This document shows, in pieces, positions 36,537-48,947 of a DNA stretch of 64,000 bases (position 1 is its first letter; the number at the start of each line of letters is the position of its first letter). Under the pieces are notes generated by a model. The model had not been told where the DNA came from and did no database searches. It saw only the letters and a program-made list of their open reading frames with translations. The DNA comes from Acorus gramineus (lineage: Eukaryota; Streptophyta; Magnoliopsida; Acorales; Acoraceae): assembly GCA_030737835.1 (NCBI GenBank), contig CM060853.1, positions 20,704,895 through 20,768,894 on the forward strand, in the 5' to 3' direction. A program made the position numbers and the translations under genes.

Positions 36537-36933
36537 GAGCATCTCCAATGGATATGTTAACTAACATGTTAGTGTCATATTTTATATAACATGTAAAAAT
36601 ATTGCTGCAATGAAGATGTTAAAAGGGAGCTAAATGTGGGCCCCACGTGTCATATGTTATCTTTCATGCTAACTGTAGCTAGTGTTTTAACTAGCCAAAT
36701 GTGGACCCCACGCGATAGTTATCTTTAAAAAATTAATTAAAAATACATTTGAGAGATTGAGTGGGTGGAAAGGTGGGGCCCACTATTGATTTGACTAGTT
36801 TATTTAGCTAGTCCATTAGAACACCACCGACTAATTAAATAAGAATATAGTAAATAAATGTATAATAAAAATATAAAATATTAATATAACACTTTAATAT
36901 TTTATTTAACTAATATATAAATTGCAAATGCTC
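36537..36933. mobile_element. Tourist-like MITE, family C, copy 2
   Basis: The element is 397 bp with ends GAGCATCTCCAATGGATATG and ATTGCAAATGCTC, flanked by TAA (36534-36536 and 36934-36936). It abuts the family-A element on its left and lies about 200 bp upstream of the ABCF1 TATA box. Confidence 0.85.
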
Positions 36934-37134
36934 TAAAAAGTTATTACAACCAAGATTAATGAATCACAGAAGCTCCTCATTTTGCACGTCACAAAATTAT
37001 CGACAGCGTCGGCTGGTGAAAATCACACGCGTCACCTTTCTCTACGTTACTTGCTCTGCGCTTGCAGACAGGGACCCACCCCACACGAACTTTCCCTGCC
37101 CGCCAGGACAGGTGGCTCGGACCACTCACACCCG

Positions 37135-37140
37135 TATAAA
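37135..37140 (+). promoter_or_regulatory. TATA box of the ABCF1 gene
   Basis: TATAAA lies in a GC-rich context about 180 bp before the start codon. A pyrimidine-rich leader (TCTTCTTCTCTTCCC) follows, typical of a plant 5' UTR. A GGTACC with a GT near 37232 might begin a leader intron. Confidence 0.55.
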
Positions 37141-37316
37141 ACCCCGTCTCTTCTTCTCTTCCCGAACCCTCTGTCAGCCCTTTCGATCTCAACAATCCGA
37201 AACACTCGATCGATCGAACCGATCTCTTCTAGGTACCCTCTCTCATGTCCTAGATTTCTTTTCGATCGGAATTATTTGAAATTTTTTTTTTTTAAGTTTT
37301 GTTTTTACGGATAAAG

Positions 37317-40300
37317 ATGGTTTCCGACGCAAGCAAGAAGAAGGCGGCGGCGAAGAAGGCGGCGGCCGCTGCGAAGAGGGGTGGGAAGACGTCCTCCTCG
37401 GCAGCGTCCGCGTCGAGCGGCGTCGATCGGGTATCGAACGGTGTCGGGGCCATCCAGTTATCCGATCGCACGTGCACCGGCGTCCTCTGCTCTCATCCCC
37501 TCTCCAGAGATATTCACGTGAGACTATCGCGCTTTCTGAATGTTAGACTGATTTGATGAGAAAAATCGGGTGCATTGGTGCGTGGTTATGTGATTCATCA
37601 TTCATGTCTGTTTGTCTTGCAAGTGTCACCTTTTATGAACTTTTTGCCTTGCAAGGTTAGGCCGGGACTGAAAATTTTGGTTGATGCTGATGTTTTGTGT
37701 GGTTTGTACTTGTGATGCAATTCGTGGTTTTGGTGATTACTCTTTGTTTGATTGATTTAGAGAAATGAAGGGTGATCTAAATTGGAGGAACCCCGAAAGA
37801 TTGATTGATCGAACTTTGTCAGCAAGTAGCCCATGTAGGGGTATCCTCGTGTTGATGTTTCATTAATCATTGAGAAATTCTGACTCGATTGGGCCAATTA
37901 TTTAGTGGTTTAAATTATATTCTCAACTGTAGGAGACAATTTAGTTCTTCTTAATGAGATTCTCTGAGTTCTCAAGGGCTCTGCAATGAGAAAGAGAGAG
38001 CACATAGTCATGATGGTAATTAATAAAGCCTTCTCCTTCTATGTGGTTTACAGTATTCCTTTGTACAGGAAGTTTTCTGAGAGTCCAAGATTGATGGAAT
38101 ATTGGAATCTTGTATACTTCTCAACTAGAGCAATTTAGCAACTTAATCAACGTGTAATAGTATGCTGGTGATAAGTTGACAGAGTAACATTTGTTTGGAT
38201 GTTGTCTTTTTGGAATCCATCGTAAAAGTTACAGTGGATGAAATGTCACATGTGTCAGAAGACTTGAAACCATTGTTTCACACAATGTCTAATGTTAGAA
38301 CTCAAGTAATATTTACTGCAATAATTACTTTATTTTTTTTGGTGAATCTCTTTCATCTTTCTTGGTTCTCTTAAAGTTTGAGTGAACCCAGTTCTCCGTT
38401 AGTGGTTAGTCTGTTTCTGCCTTTGATTATAAATTTATAATGTTGGGTTGGACTTGGGTAGGGTTATCACCTGTGGATTGATGCGATTTCAGGGATGTTT
38501 TTAAAGATAAATTTTCTCTAATGCCACAATTTATGTAGTTAATTTGTCATCCACTCTCTTTTCGGCATCTCAATATATACCCTTGTCACTTCTTAGGATT
38601 CTAGTTTTTTCCCTTTCTGAACGATAAAGTTGGGGTTGAAACCAAGATTGCAGGGTTGCAATTACATTTTCAACAGCGAAGCCTTGTGAACTTATTTGTA
38701 TTTGTAATACTGATTTGTAAGTTTGTTCTCCAGTGTTGTCAAAGTTGAGGTAATGCATTTGGATTGTGAGTTGAGTTGTGGTTTACAAGTTTTATTGATC
38801 ACAATTAACAGAAACACAGTTCACACATCTTTAAAGGTTATTAGTAAAATAATTAATTCACTTATGAAACCAAACTAAATTAAATGGTTGAAGTGAGAAT
38901 CGGTGCATATATCTATTCATGAGAGTAAATTAAAATACGTGCTAGCATAAATGTAGGTTGTCAACTTTTTCCATGAATGAGTACTAAGTAGTAGTGGCAG
39001 GTCACTGTACCAATGCCAGTTTTGGTTCATATATCTTTTAGATTCTCAAATTATGATCCAATTGTACAACTGAGGGTCTTTTTGGGAACTACAGTGGGTG
39101 GTTATGAGTCGGGAAAAGTGGATCATATTTTAATTGGAAGCAAAGGTTTGCATGAGATGGCTTTTAGAAAGAAATGATAAAAAGCTTTTTGGCAAGCTAT
39201 CGAGTGGGAGCTTTTGACACAATCTGAATTTTTTAAAAATTGGCTTTTGCATGGGTGATGCCTAAAAGCCCTTATGTTGATGACCATGATTTGCCAATTG
39301 GGGAATTTTATTAGACTTATTTGTGGGGTTTTAAGAATTGATGCAGATCATACCGAATCATTCAATCCACTCCAATTTTTTCATATATATGTGGCATACA
39401 CCTTTTTTTCATTTAGTCTTTTTCTTTTTCTTTTTTCCTTCTCATTCTTTTTGTGCACCTCACTTGATTGGTTCAAATTCCCATGCCTTCCCACCTAGAA
39501 ATAGTTTTTTCGTGGGAAAGATACATCATTGTGGAATTATGAAGTGGCTAAAGGTAGGATCTGCTGAAATAAAGACTAGGTTTGGTGCTTTAAGATTTGT
39601 TCATTGCTAGACTATACTGCTCAGCTGAGAAATGTGTGTATGAAAACAATGTTAAAAATGAAACTGGGTAGTAATTCCTCAGTGCAGTTAAAAATCATCT
39701 CTCTTTGATGTGGCATATTCTATTTTTATAAATAATGTGGCATACACAGAGTTGTTAATAATAATTTTGTGTTATTTTTCATCTATGCCTTTTGCAGAGT
39801 GGCTTGAATATCTGCGTTATTAATCAGTAGTTTCTAACTAGATTGTACAGTGTTTTCTTACTTTTATCACTAACATTATCTCATAAATTGGCTATTTTTC
39901 AGATAGAATCTCTATCACTTACCTTTCATGGCCATGATCTCATTGTAGATTCTGAATTGGAGCTGAATTATGGCAGGTATGTTGAAGTCATATTTTTTTA
40001 AACTTAAACTGTGTTGTTGTGTGTAATACCTTTTCTGATTAAGTTAGGAATTCTCTCTAGGCGTTATGGCCTACTTGGGCTCAATGGCTGTGGGAAGTCC
40101 ACTCTCCTTACAGCCATTGGGTGCAGAGAACTTCCAATTCCTGAGCACATGGATATTTATCACCTTACTCGGGAGATTGAGGCTTCTGACATGTCTTCCC
40201 TTGAAGCTGTCATATGCTGTGATGAGGAGAGGCTGAAATTGGAGAAAGAAGCGGAACTGTTAGCTGCACAGGTGCAGTAACATTTTACACTTTTATTTGC

Positions 40301-41954
40301 AAGATTTTGGGTATTTGAAATGCCAATCTGTGATCCGTAACTTCCTTGTTATGTAGGATGATGGAGGTGGAGAGGCCTTGGATCGCGTTTATGAGCGTTT
40401 GGAAGCAATGGACGCAGCTACTGCTGAGAAGCGTGCTGCTGAAATTTTACATGGGCTGGGTTTCAACAAGGATATGCAAGCCAAGAAAACGCGTGACTTT
40501 TCTGGTGGATGGCGGATGAGAATTGCATTAGCACGGGCTCTTTTCATGAACCCAACCATTCTTTTGCTTGATGAGCCCACAAATCATCTTGGTAAGTCTG
40601 TTTCAAAGAGTTTATAGTTTTTTGGTTCTCATCATTCCCTATTTTTAGCTCATTCTGTCAGAATGTCAACATTTGCCCTAAAAATTAAGTAATTGTGCAC
40701 ACAAAAATTTCGTGGCATTGATGATCACCTGGATTTTGACTTCAAAGTTTGGATGAAGAGTTCTTATCTTTCTTGTTAGGCTCTTTAAGCCAATATTTTG
40801 TCTACATCAATATCTGTGATTGAACTGCAGATTCATATTTAGTACCTTTAAAAAGCTTGGGTCAAGCTCTTACTTTGTTTTGGTAATATGATGCAGACCT
40901 GGAGGCATGTGTATGGTTGGAGGAGGTATTAAAGAAGTTCGAGCGGATTCTGGTGGTGGTTTCACACTCTCAGGACTTCTTGAATGGAGTTTGCACCAAC
41001 ATAATCCACATGCAGAACAAGAAACTGAAACTATACACTGGCAACTTCGATCAATATGTCCAAACTCGTTCAGAGCTTGAGGAAAATCAGATGAAGCAGT
41101 ACAGGTGGGAGCAGGAGCAAATTTCCTCCATGAAGGAATACGTTGCTCGCTTTGGTCATGGTTCTGCCAAGCTTGCCCGACAGGCCCAGAGTAAAGAGAA
41201 GACTCTCGCCAAGATGGAACGTGGAGGACTCACAGAGAAGGTTGTCCGCGACAAAGTCCTCGTCTTCCGTTTCACTGATGTCGGCAAACTCCCACCACCC
41301 GTTCTCCAGTTCGTGGAGGTGACCTTTGGTTACACTCCCAACAACCACATCTACAAGAAAATCGATTTCGGAGTCGACTTGGATTCACGGATAGCCCTTG
41401 TGGGACCCAATGGTGCGGGAAAGAGTACCCTCCTGAAGCTGATGACGGGTGATCTCCAACCATTGGATGGGATGGTGAGGCGACACAACCACCTTAGGAT
41501 CGCCCAGTTCCACCAGCACCTGGCGGAGAAGCTCGATATTACCATGTCCGCATTGCAATACATGATGAGAGAATACCCAGGCATCGAGGAGGAGAAGATG
41601 AGGGCGATAATTGGACGGTTCGGATTGACAGGCAAAGCGCAGGTGATGCCAATGAAGAACCTGTCGGATGGGCAGAGGAGTCGGGTTATCTTTGCGTGGT
41701 TGGCCTGGAGACAGCCCCATTTGCTGCTGCTCGATGAACCGACAAATCACTTGGATATAGAGACGATTGACTCCCTGGCGGATGCTCTCAATGAATGGGA
41801 TGGGGGGTTGGTGCTTGTTAGTCACGACTTCCGTCTTATTAATCAGGTGGCGAAGGAGATATGGGTGTGCGCGGATCAAGCGGTCACGAGGTGGGAGGGT
41901 GGAATCATGGACTTCAAGCAGCACCTCAAGAGCAAGGCTGGTTTGTCAGACTGA
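37317..41954 (+). CDS. ABCF1: ABC transporter F family member 1 (GCN20-type ATPase)
   Basis: ABCF proteins have two ATPase domains and no membrane spans. Relatives act on ribosomes or on GCN2-dependent translation control in the cytosol. Five exons: 37317-37517, 39903-39976, 40061-40271, 40357-40591 and 40897-41954, encoding 592 aa, near the 595 of the Arabidopsis ortholog. A Lys/Ala-rich N-terminus precedes the first domain with Walker A LNGCGKST (99-106), signature SGGWR (211-215) and Walker [13 protein letters not shown] basic linker helix region follows (about 295-350). The second domain has Walker A GPNGAGKS (410-417), signature LSDGQ (496-500) and [11 protein letters not shown] near 517-527. 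Both DEPTNHLD motifs, the ABCF hallmark, are intact. The first intron is 2.4 kb and contains no gene I recognise. The ATG at 37317 begins MVSDASKKK; in-frame sequence upstream starts only at a non-ATG codon. The gene is convergent with the U-box gene. Confidence 0.95.
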
Positions 41955-43513
41955 ATACGAATGCGAATGCGAGCTCTCCAAGGGAGTGAATTATACATGC
42001 TGATGGGGGAGGGGCTGGGCTGGTCAGATTTATACCTCTGGGCTTATATTACTATAATTTTATGAGGTTATCACTTGTTGTCTGCAATATAATAGTTACT
42101 AGAAGGCAACACCTTGTAATCGACCGGTTCTCTTATTCATGTTCTGACTGGTCACGATCACTTAGGTTGAGGTTTGCTTGAACAACCTCTTGTATGGGAT
42201 TTATATATTTTTATTAAATGCCAGACAATTCTATACTTTTTTTTCATTTACAATAATTTCTCTGGTCAGAAACGTGTGTTGTTTTTCCTGGGCATTCTTT
42301 GAAGGGCTCATGTTTGCATTCTCGCAATATTTATCAAGTTTGAAGGTGTTCATTTTTAGTGAAATTTCGATGCCCGAGTGTATATGACTTGTGCTCCTTT
42401 TTTAACTTGTATTCTGCTGCTGATTTGTTTTAGATCATAAATGTATGGAGTATTGGCATGTTATCACAACCAAGGGATTTTACCTATTATTGATGAGCGT
42501 TGTTATATAGTCATTTTTACAATTTCAAATGCAATCTCATATATCCGGTTAACAATCTAATAATGTATATGCCTTCTTAGTAAGGTATATTTTTTTCATT
42601 AAATTTTTTTACATATGTTACAAATGATTTTTATTCAATTCAAAATTGAACGATACGCATCAAAATGAAAAACATTTTCCACTATTGATTACAAATATGG
42701 CTCGTCAGGTAGATGAATTGTAAATGGAAAGAATTGTCATCATCCCCTTCAAACTAGATTTTTTTATTTTTATTTTTTGGGTTTGGTAAATTTGTTTTTT
42801 TATTTCCTGATCAAATCTTCTCTTATCAACATGGGCAAGATTTAAACCTATAACCCCTCGATAAAGGGGAGGTATCTCTACCAATCTGTCAAGAGATGGT
42901 TTGGTTTAAAAAAAAGTACATGAAATAGCAACAGTGGGAGTCAAACCTACGACCTTCTAATCCTTCAAACTAGATTGAGTATCAATGAAAAAAAAAAAAA
43001 CATAAAAACACAAAAGATCACTTGTGCAGACTGCTTAATCGCTCGGTGAGATTACAGCTTTGTATTGATTAGCATGAACAGACCTACCTATAAAGACAGT
43101 TTTATATATAATTGAAATATATTTATCATAACCAACAGAAGGAGATACTGCTATGATCCATCGATGTTTTACATTACTGAAATGGAAACAACATCATGAA
43201 CGCCTGCATGAAACATTGTGTAAGTACTAAAGTATATTTTTACAGACCTGTTTCACCAATTATTCTATATTTCCGTGTTCGAAGTGTTTTGGTGATCTTT
43301 TGATCATCTTCGAATCCCGTTTCCAGATATACAATTCAAAAACTTCAAAGCTTTTTGTGATGGAGGAGCCTCTCATCCTTCTAAAATTCTACTGAACAGG
43401 TATCCAACCAATACATATGACCAGTACACCTTTGTACAAAGTCAAACAGCCAGACATATACCAACACCTCCAAACATCTAGCCTGCAAATCTTTTGAAGA
43501 TCAATGTCCCAAC
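41955..43513. other. Convergent intergenic region (ABCF1 and PUB 3' ends)
   Basis: Contains both 3' UTRs. A fragment of the 2249 foldback family occurs near 42545-42660. A tRNA/SINE-like patch with GTGGGAGTCAAACCTACGAC lies near 42930-42950 but lacks a full cloverleaf. No open frame worth calling. Confidence 0.4.
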
Positions 43514-46500
43514 CTACTTAGGCAAGAGCTCCAAAAGATTTCCAGCTTTCCTCTTAGCCCGATCGGTTCCACTGTCAGTCAATTCCTTGAGCACCTCTTC
43601 CACTCCGACATCCCTAGCAATCATGAGATCTTGTGTGCCGCCCGTGCAGAGCGACCACAATACAGACACAGCATTCTCTCTATTGCGAGGCGAACCAGTC
43701 CTCACCAACTCCACCAAAACCGGTATGGGCTCGGCCTGACTAATCGCTAACTTACCCTCCGGATGGCTCGCGAGGATGGCCAGTATTGCAAGAGCCTCAT
43801 CGACCATCCCACTTCCCGCATCCTCCAAAAGCCTCATGAGATGCACAACAATACCAGCTCTCACTGCCTTCAATTTGTTACCCGGAAAGATAGACAGATT
43901 AAAAATAGCAGTGGCGGCATCTTTTTTACCTCTCGGGCTACCTTTGCAAAGAAGATCAATCAGTGGGGGAATTGCTCCCGCGGCCCCAATTGCCACTTTG
44001 TTATTATCTGCAACAGACAGGCTGAAAAGGGTGGCAGCTGCATTTTCTCTCGCTTCCATGCTTCCATTTTTAAGAACCTCAACTATGTCAGGTATCGCAC
44101 CAGCATTGACGATGGTGGTCTTGTTATTCTCATGTATTGATAGGTTAAGAAGCGCTGTGACTGCATGTTCTTGTGTTCTAGCATCTGTAGATGACAGTAG
44201 TTCTACTAGCAGAGGAATTGCTCCTGCCTCAGCAATGCAAACTCTGTTATCAGCGTTTCTTTTTGCAAGCAACCGGAGCTCACCAGCTGCTGCTCTCTGT
44301 TGTTCAGTGGTACCATATGCTAGTCTCTGGAGTAAGGCGCCAATCTCTGTTCGGTTGTATTCTGAATTTGAAATGTCGGACTTCTTGTCACTGGAATTCC
44401 CTTGGCCTTTTGGAAGCTCGATTCCGTTGCTCTCACACCACTGAGCGATGAGAGATTTCAGTACAAAGTTGGGTGTAAGTGTAGAACTCTTCAGATTCTG
44501 TTGAGTTTTGGGACAGGTTTTGTGCCCAGCGTCCAGCCATTTCTGGATGCAGGATCTCTCGTAAGTCTGCAAAATTTTGGTATTTGATGAAAACAATGTA
44601 ATCAATAACAGATACTTCTTAATATATGAACTATCAAAGAATACACGCAATTAGACCTGTCCATTAGAGACAATGACTGGGTCCTTCATCAGTTCGAGAG
44701 ATATTGGGCACCGGAAATCATCTGGTATGATAAGTGATCTACTCTTCAACAAGCTTGTTTTTCCTTCAGCGGCATCCACATCTGGTTTCTCCACGAGAAC
44801 CCAGTCATTAAGCTTCTTCAGTAGTGTAGACATTTCTTCTATGCTATCCTTGGGATGTTCATTGTTAGATATAACCATTTCATGAAGGGCAAGTGACTCT
44901 TTCTTGACATCAGTGGGGGACTTGAGCTGCAGCTTTTCAGAAAGCCGTCTTAGAACAGCCAGGTCAGTGATCTTTTCGGTCCGTACAGATGAAAAATCCA
45001 TGAGAAGTTGTATATCAGGTGTGTCTATCCTTTCTTGTGCCTGTCTAAACTGAGCATGTACAAGTTCTATCTGAAATGTTGCAAGAAGAAGAAGAAGAAG
45101 AAAATTTTAAATAACTATTGGCATGAATCAAACCACCATTGTTTTAAAAAAACCATTGACTTGCTGATATGGTGCTACAAGACATTTCTCAATGCAAAAC
45201 ATACAACATGAGGGAAAGTTTAGATAAAGAAATGCATGCTGTTGGAAACTCAACCAAGCAAAGATTCACTTTGGTGGCCATAGAACAATCTGATTCTGAT
45301 GCCAAAATGTAGTCTTCAGCATAAGATATTGCACACTAGTGAATTTCTTATAATAATTAATTCCTGTACTAGTCAAATGAATCTGAAAACTTTACCCAAG
45401 AAAGTTCAACGAATTGCCAATTCTGACATTTGAATTCACATCACATAATAGGAGCAGAAAATCACAAAGGGAAAATTCCCACATGCATGCTACTCAGGAA
45501 AGTAGCCCTACCGGTTATAAATAACACGCATTTAGCTTTCTAGATATGAATATCAATGAATGTTCTATGGAATTTTTTTTTTTTTTTTTTTGCAGTCACT
45601 TTCGCATAAGCCACGTCACTAAGAGCATCTCCAACCACACTCCATATCTCTATATTTGGAGGGTGGTGTGCTCCCATCACACTCCATATCCACCTCCAAA
45701 TTTGGAGATTTAAATTTGACCTCCAAATCATCTTTTTCACTTTTAACTTTATACACTAATTAATTCAACTTAATGTATATTTAGATCCGTTAATCCATTT
45801 TTAACAAAAGTACTATAGTTGGAAAGATCTCATCGAGACCTTCAAAATGAGACTAATATTAAATTATTTTAGAATTGATTTTAAATAAATCCTCATTCGT
45901 TTGATTATTCAAGAATTATTTTATTAAAAAATTATTAATTTAAAAATAACTCTAAAACCATTTAATACTCTATTATGCAAAAACTAAAAATATATGCATT
46001 CAATTCAAGTGTATATACTTCATTTTTACCTGCTCATGGACTTCTTCTGAGATGTCAAGCTTATCATATGAAATCTCACCCAGTGCCTTCTCAATCCGCT
46101 CTGACACATCCTGAATTCTCTTCACAAAACTTTCCATCTCCAAAGCCTACACCAAAGACAAAATAAACACAAACTATATCGGAATTGCAAAAAACCCACC
46201 CTCTGGACAATCTTGGAATTCCAATTCCATTCTTTTGCAATGCCCACACTCAGATTCAGATAGCAGAAACAAAAATTCATTAAATAAAACTTACCCAAAA
46301 ACCCTTTGATGTAACTAATATGAAATCTAACCCAAAAATTGAATTTTTTTTTTTTTTTTTTTTTGTAAATCCTGTAATTTATAGTTTTAAAAAATACCTG
46401 ATAGATCTTGCTCTCTTCACTCATCGACGTCAGAAGCTCCCTCGCCGCCTCCAACGCGTCCCTCAACCCAACAAGACCGCTGTAGACCTCCCCGTCAAAA

Positions 46501-46718
46501 CCACCGCCGGCGTCCGCCAATTCCTCGAAGAGAGGGCATAACAGCTTCACCCGCCTCACGAGGCCGCCGGACTGCCTCTTCAGCGGTCCACACCCAACGT
46601 CGGAGAAGGCGGAGATCTCGCCGACGACCTTCGATAGAGAACCAACGATGATCGACGACGATCCCCGCGCGTCCTCTTCGGCGGCTTCAGTTTCTCCGGG
46701 CTTGTCGATCGAACCCAT
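43514..46718 (-). CDS. U-box/armadillo-repeat E3 ubiquitin ligase (PUB13/PUB14/SPL11 type)
   Basis: Plant U-box proteins of this class pass ubiquitin from an E2 to targets, often in immune signalling and cell-death or flowering control. Four minus-strand exons: 46718-46398, 46146-46030, 45070-44657 and 44566-43514, encoding 634 aa. The N-terminal UND region (about 30-240) is helical. The U-box (about 261-335) begins [20 protein letters not shown] and continues across the third intron with [11 protein letters not shown] and CPKTQQ. Tandem armadillo repeats occupy about 350-630, with repeated blocks such as [26 protein letters not shown] and [10 protein letters not shown]. The stop is TAG at 43514-43516. 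The start at 46718 gives MGSIDKPGE; an in-frame ATG at 46758-46760 would add 14 residues, so the start is not certain. The whole domain set is intact. Confidence 0.95.
45619..45740. mobile_element. Solo end of a family-C-like MITE in PUB intron 2
   Basis: TAA followed by GAGCATCTCCAACCACACTC matches the left end of family C. The sequence then departs into CATATC- and TTTGGAG-rich repeats and no right end is visible. A T-run precedes it at 45573-45592. It is probably a truncated or diverged element inside the intron. Confidence 0.45.
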
Positions 46719-46908
46719 GTTTTTTGTTTTTTTTGGCCGTGACGACTCAAACAAATACATGATTTCGGTTCCGACTCCTTTTCGGTTTGACTTTTCAGAC
46801 GCGACGATATTTTCAGTTTTACCCGGGAACAAAGGAAAACGTTAGACGAAGTCATCTATCTATTAATCTATCCATCTATGTCACTCATCAAAAATATTTT
46901 CTAACTTC

Positions 46909-47100
46909 ATCACTCATTTGTATCTGAGTTTAAATAAATTCTATATTTTAAAAATTAAAAGCTTTTTAAACCACCATTTTTCTTTCTTGTACTAAAAAAA
47001 TCTTGTGTTTAAAATTAATCAAACACCACTTTTTAAAAGTAGAGTTTTAAATAAAAGATTATAAGAATCTTAGCATTTTAATCTCACATTCAAACGCAGC
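46909..47100. mobile_element. Truncated family-D MITE
   Basis: The right end reads TCTCACATTCAAACGCAGC followed by TTA, the reverse complement of the family-D end at 6901. The left end retains TTGTATCTGAGTTTAAA but lacks a clean terminus and target duplication. It lies about 190 bp upstream of the PUB start codon. Confidence 0.5.
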
Positions 47101-47540
47101 TTAAACACTTTTTTAAAGATACACTGAACGTTAGTGATCGTGCTATATCATTATATTTTTCTATGTTATTTTTTTTATTATATTTAAGTTAAAATAATAA
47201 TGGAATATAGGTGATAAATAGTTAATTTTGAGTCAACTATAAGTCTATCTATATTACTAACTAAAAGTGTTTTAACTTCGTCAAACTAAGAATTTTTTTA
47301 AAAACATATTAAATGAATGGTAGTGATCATGGCATATCATCATATTTTTTATGTTATTATATTTTATTAGATTTGAGTTAAGACAATCATTGAATACATG
47401 TTGAATAACTAGGATCAAATATGAGTTTTAATGTTTGATATCACTTCTAATCAAGAGTAATTTTTGTGAAAAACCTATTTCACAATCATAATATATATTG
47501 AAAAACTCTTTTCAACGAGCTATTAATTACCCGAGTTGGA

Positions 47541-48947
47541 GTTATACTTTAAAAGTTATGAATTTTGAAAGAATTTCAGGAATACTTTAATGCTTTTTTA
47601 TTTATATATAAATTGAATAATATCATCCTTCTCCACACTTTGGCAGCGGCGGAAAGCGGATTTTAAGTGCTGATTAATAAGTGCAGAAAAAAGTTATGAT
47701 GATAATCTTTAAGAGTTAAGTAATAAAAGCGTTTGGTTTAACGGATACTTTTATGCAGTTATTTAAATAAGTGTGTTTGGTTAACCAAGTGACATATGTG
47801 CTTATTGGAAGGGTATTTGAGTCCATTTTTTATTGGAGATATTAAAGATTGTCCTTTTTTTACATGTTAACAATACGTCAACCACTACTACCCTGGTTAA
47901 AACCAAAATAAACTTGTGTCTGGTTACCCACACGTTGAAAATCTTCCTGATCAAGCCCATTACATAAACCTCCTCGTGATGAACAGTGAAGGTCTTAATT
48001 TCCATGAATCAGACGGTTTTTATCAACCCACCCAAAACCTCCGCGCCTTTATCGTCCGCATCTCCGTCGCTCCCTTGACCGCCAGATCCGCCACCTCCCG
48101 GTCTCTCTCCACCGCCCTCGGCGGCGGCGGCGGTGGCGGAGACGAATGGACGGGGGGCGGAGGCAGTGGCGGTGACAGCGGATGGGACAGCGTCTCCTCC
48201 TGGTCGACGGGCCTCGTGAAGGAACACTTCGACGGCGAGGCCATCGGCGTCCCTGCCGAACCCGCGCCCCCTACGCCGCCTCCGCCGCCGCGTGAGTCCA
48301 AGAAGAACCTCGCCGACCAACAGGCGGAGATGTCGGTAACTGTCCGGCGATTAGGGGCTGCGAGAACAGAGAGAGGGGTAAGACACATCGATTAGGGGAG
48401 GAGACTTTGGGGTTATTTGGCGCTAAGAGAAGGCCGAGGTCGTCCGTTCGGTCGATTAGGGTTTCGTAGGGTCGATCCCTTTTTGTGTTTCTTCGAAGGA
48501 GTCGACGAAGAGAGAGGGGTGAGGAGAGAGAGAAACTCTATTTCGACCTTATATACCACTCGTAAATTGGGGTAAGTTTCAGGGGTAGAAGGGTCATTTT
48601 ACATCGGCGTAAAATTTGCGCTCGGGGACTGCGGATTAATAAGTGCCCGACTTCAGCTGAAAAATTCCGAAGATATTTATCTGAAAGGGGAAGGATATAT
48701 GAGCTTATTTAAACTCTTACCAAACACAATTATAGCTGATTTTCAGCTTTAAGCCTGATAAGTGCTTATAACAAGTGCAACCAAACACCCCCTAAATCTT
48801 ATTTTTTTTTTTGTACATATATACCCTTAAAAATCACATTATACTTTAAAAGTTATGAATTTTGAAATAATTTCAGGAATACTTTAATGCTTTTTTATCT
48901 ATATATAAATTGGATAATATCATCCTTATCCACACCAAATCTTAATT
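47541..48947. repeat. Near-tandem units interrupted by a 1.15-kb insertion
   Basis: A 98-bp block at 47541-47638 recurs almost unchanged at 48840-48937. A flanking block (AATCTTA, T-run, ATATACCCTTAAAAATCACA) occurs at 48797-48838 and again from about 48949. The simplest reading is an array of roughly 150-bp units into which the segment 47639-48796 was inserted at a unit boundary. Confidence 0.6.
47639..48796. mobile_element. GC-rich insertion with captured gene-like pieces
   Basis: The outer parts resemble plant transposon ends (GCGTTTGGTTTAAC near 47740; TGCAACCAAACACCCCC at the right end; GATTAATAAGTGC on both sides). The core 48030-48560 is GC-rich and unlike its surroundings. On plus, an open frame reads like a mitochondrial presequence (RSATSRSLSTALG) then WSTGLVKEHFDGEAIGVP, but has no nearby start codon. 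On minus, 48555 leftward looks like a TATA box (TATATAAGG), a CT-rich leader and AAACCCTAATCGACC. The two halves point in opposite directions, so the core is probably a chimera of captured fragments. I cannot name the source genes. Confidence 0.45.

Noticed and set aside
41385..41924. 179-codon open frame on minus
   Set aside because: It is antisense to the second ATPase domain of ABCF1 and shows no domain of its own.
42925..42965. tRNA-like B-box patch
   Set aside because: The sequence resembles a degenerate internal promoter, but there is no acceptor stem or cloverleaf, so neither a tRNA nor a defined SINE is supported.
43776..44444. 222-codon open frame on plus
   Set aside because: It is the antisense shadow of the armadillo repeats of the U-box gene, whose minus-strand reading shows clear conserved repeats.
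46122..46832. 236-codon open frame on minus beginning upstream of the U-box gene
   Set aside because: It reads through intron 1 of the U-box gene. The true exon ends at 46398 with a GT donor and continues into the conserved exon 2 at 46146.
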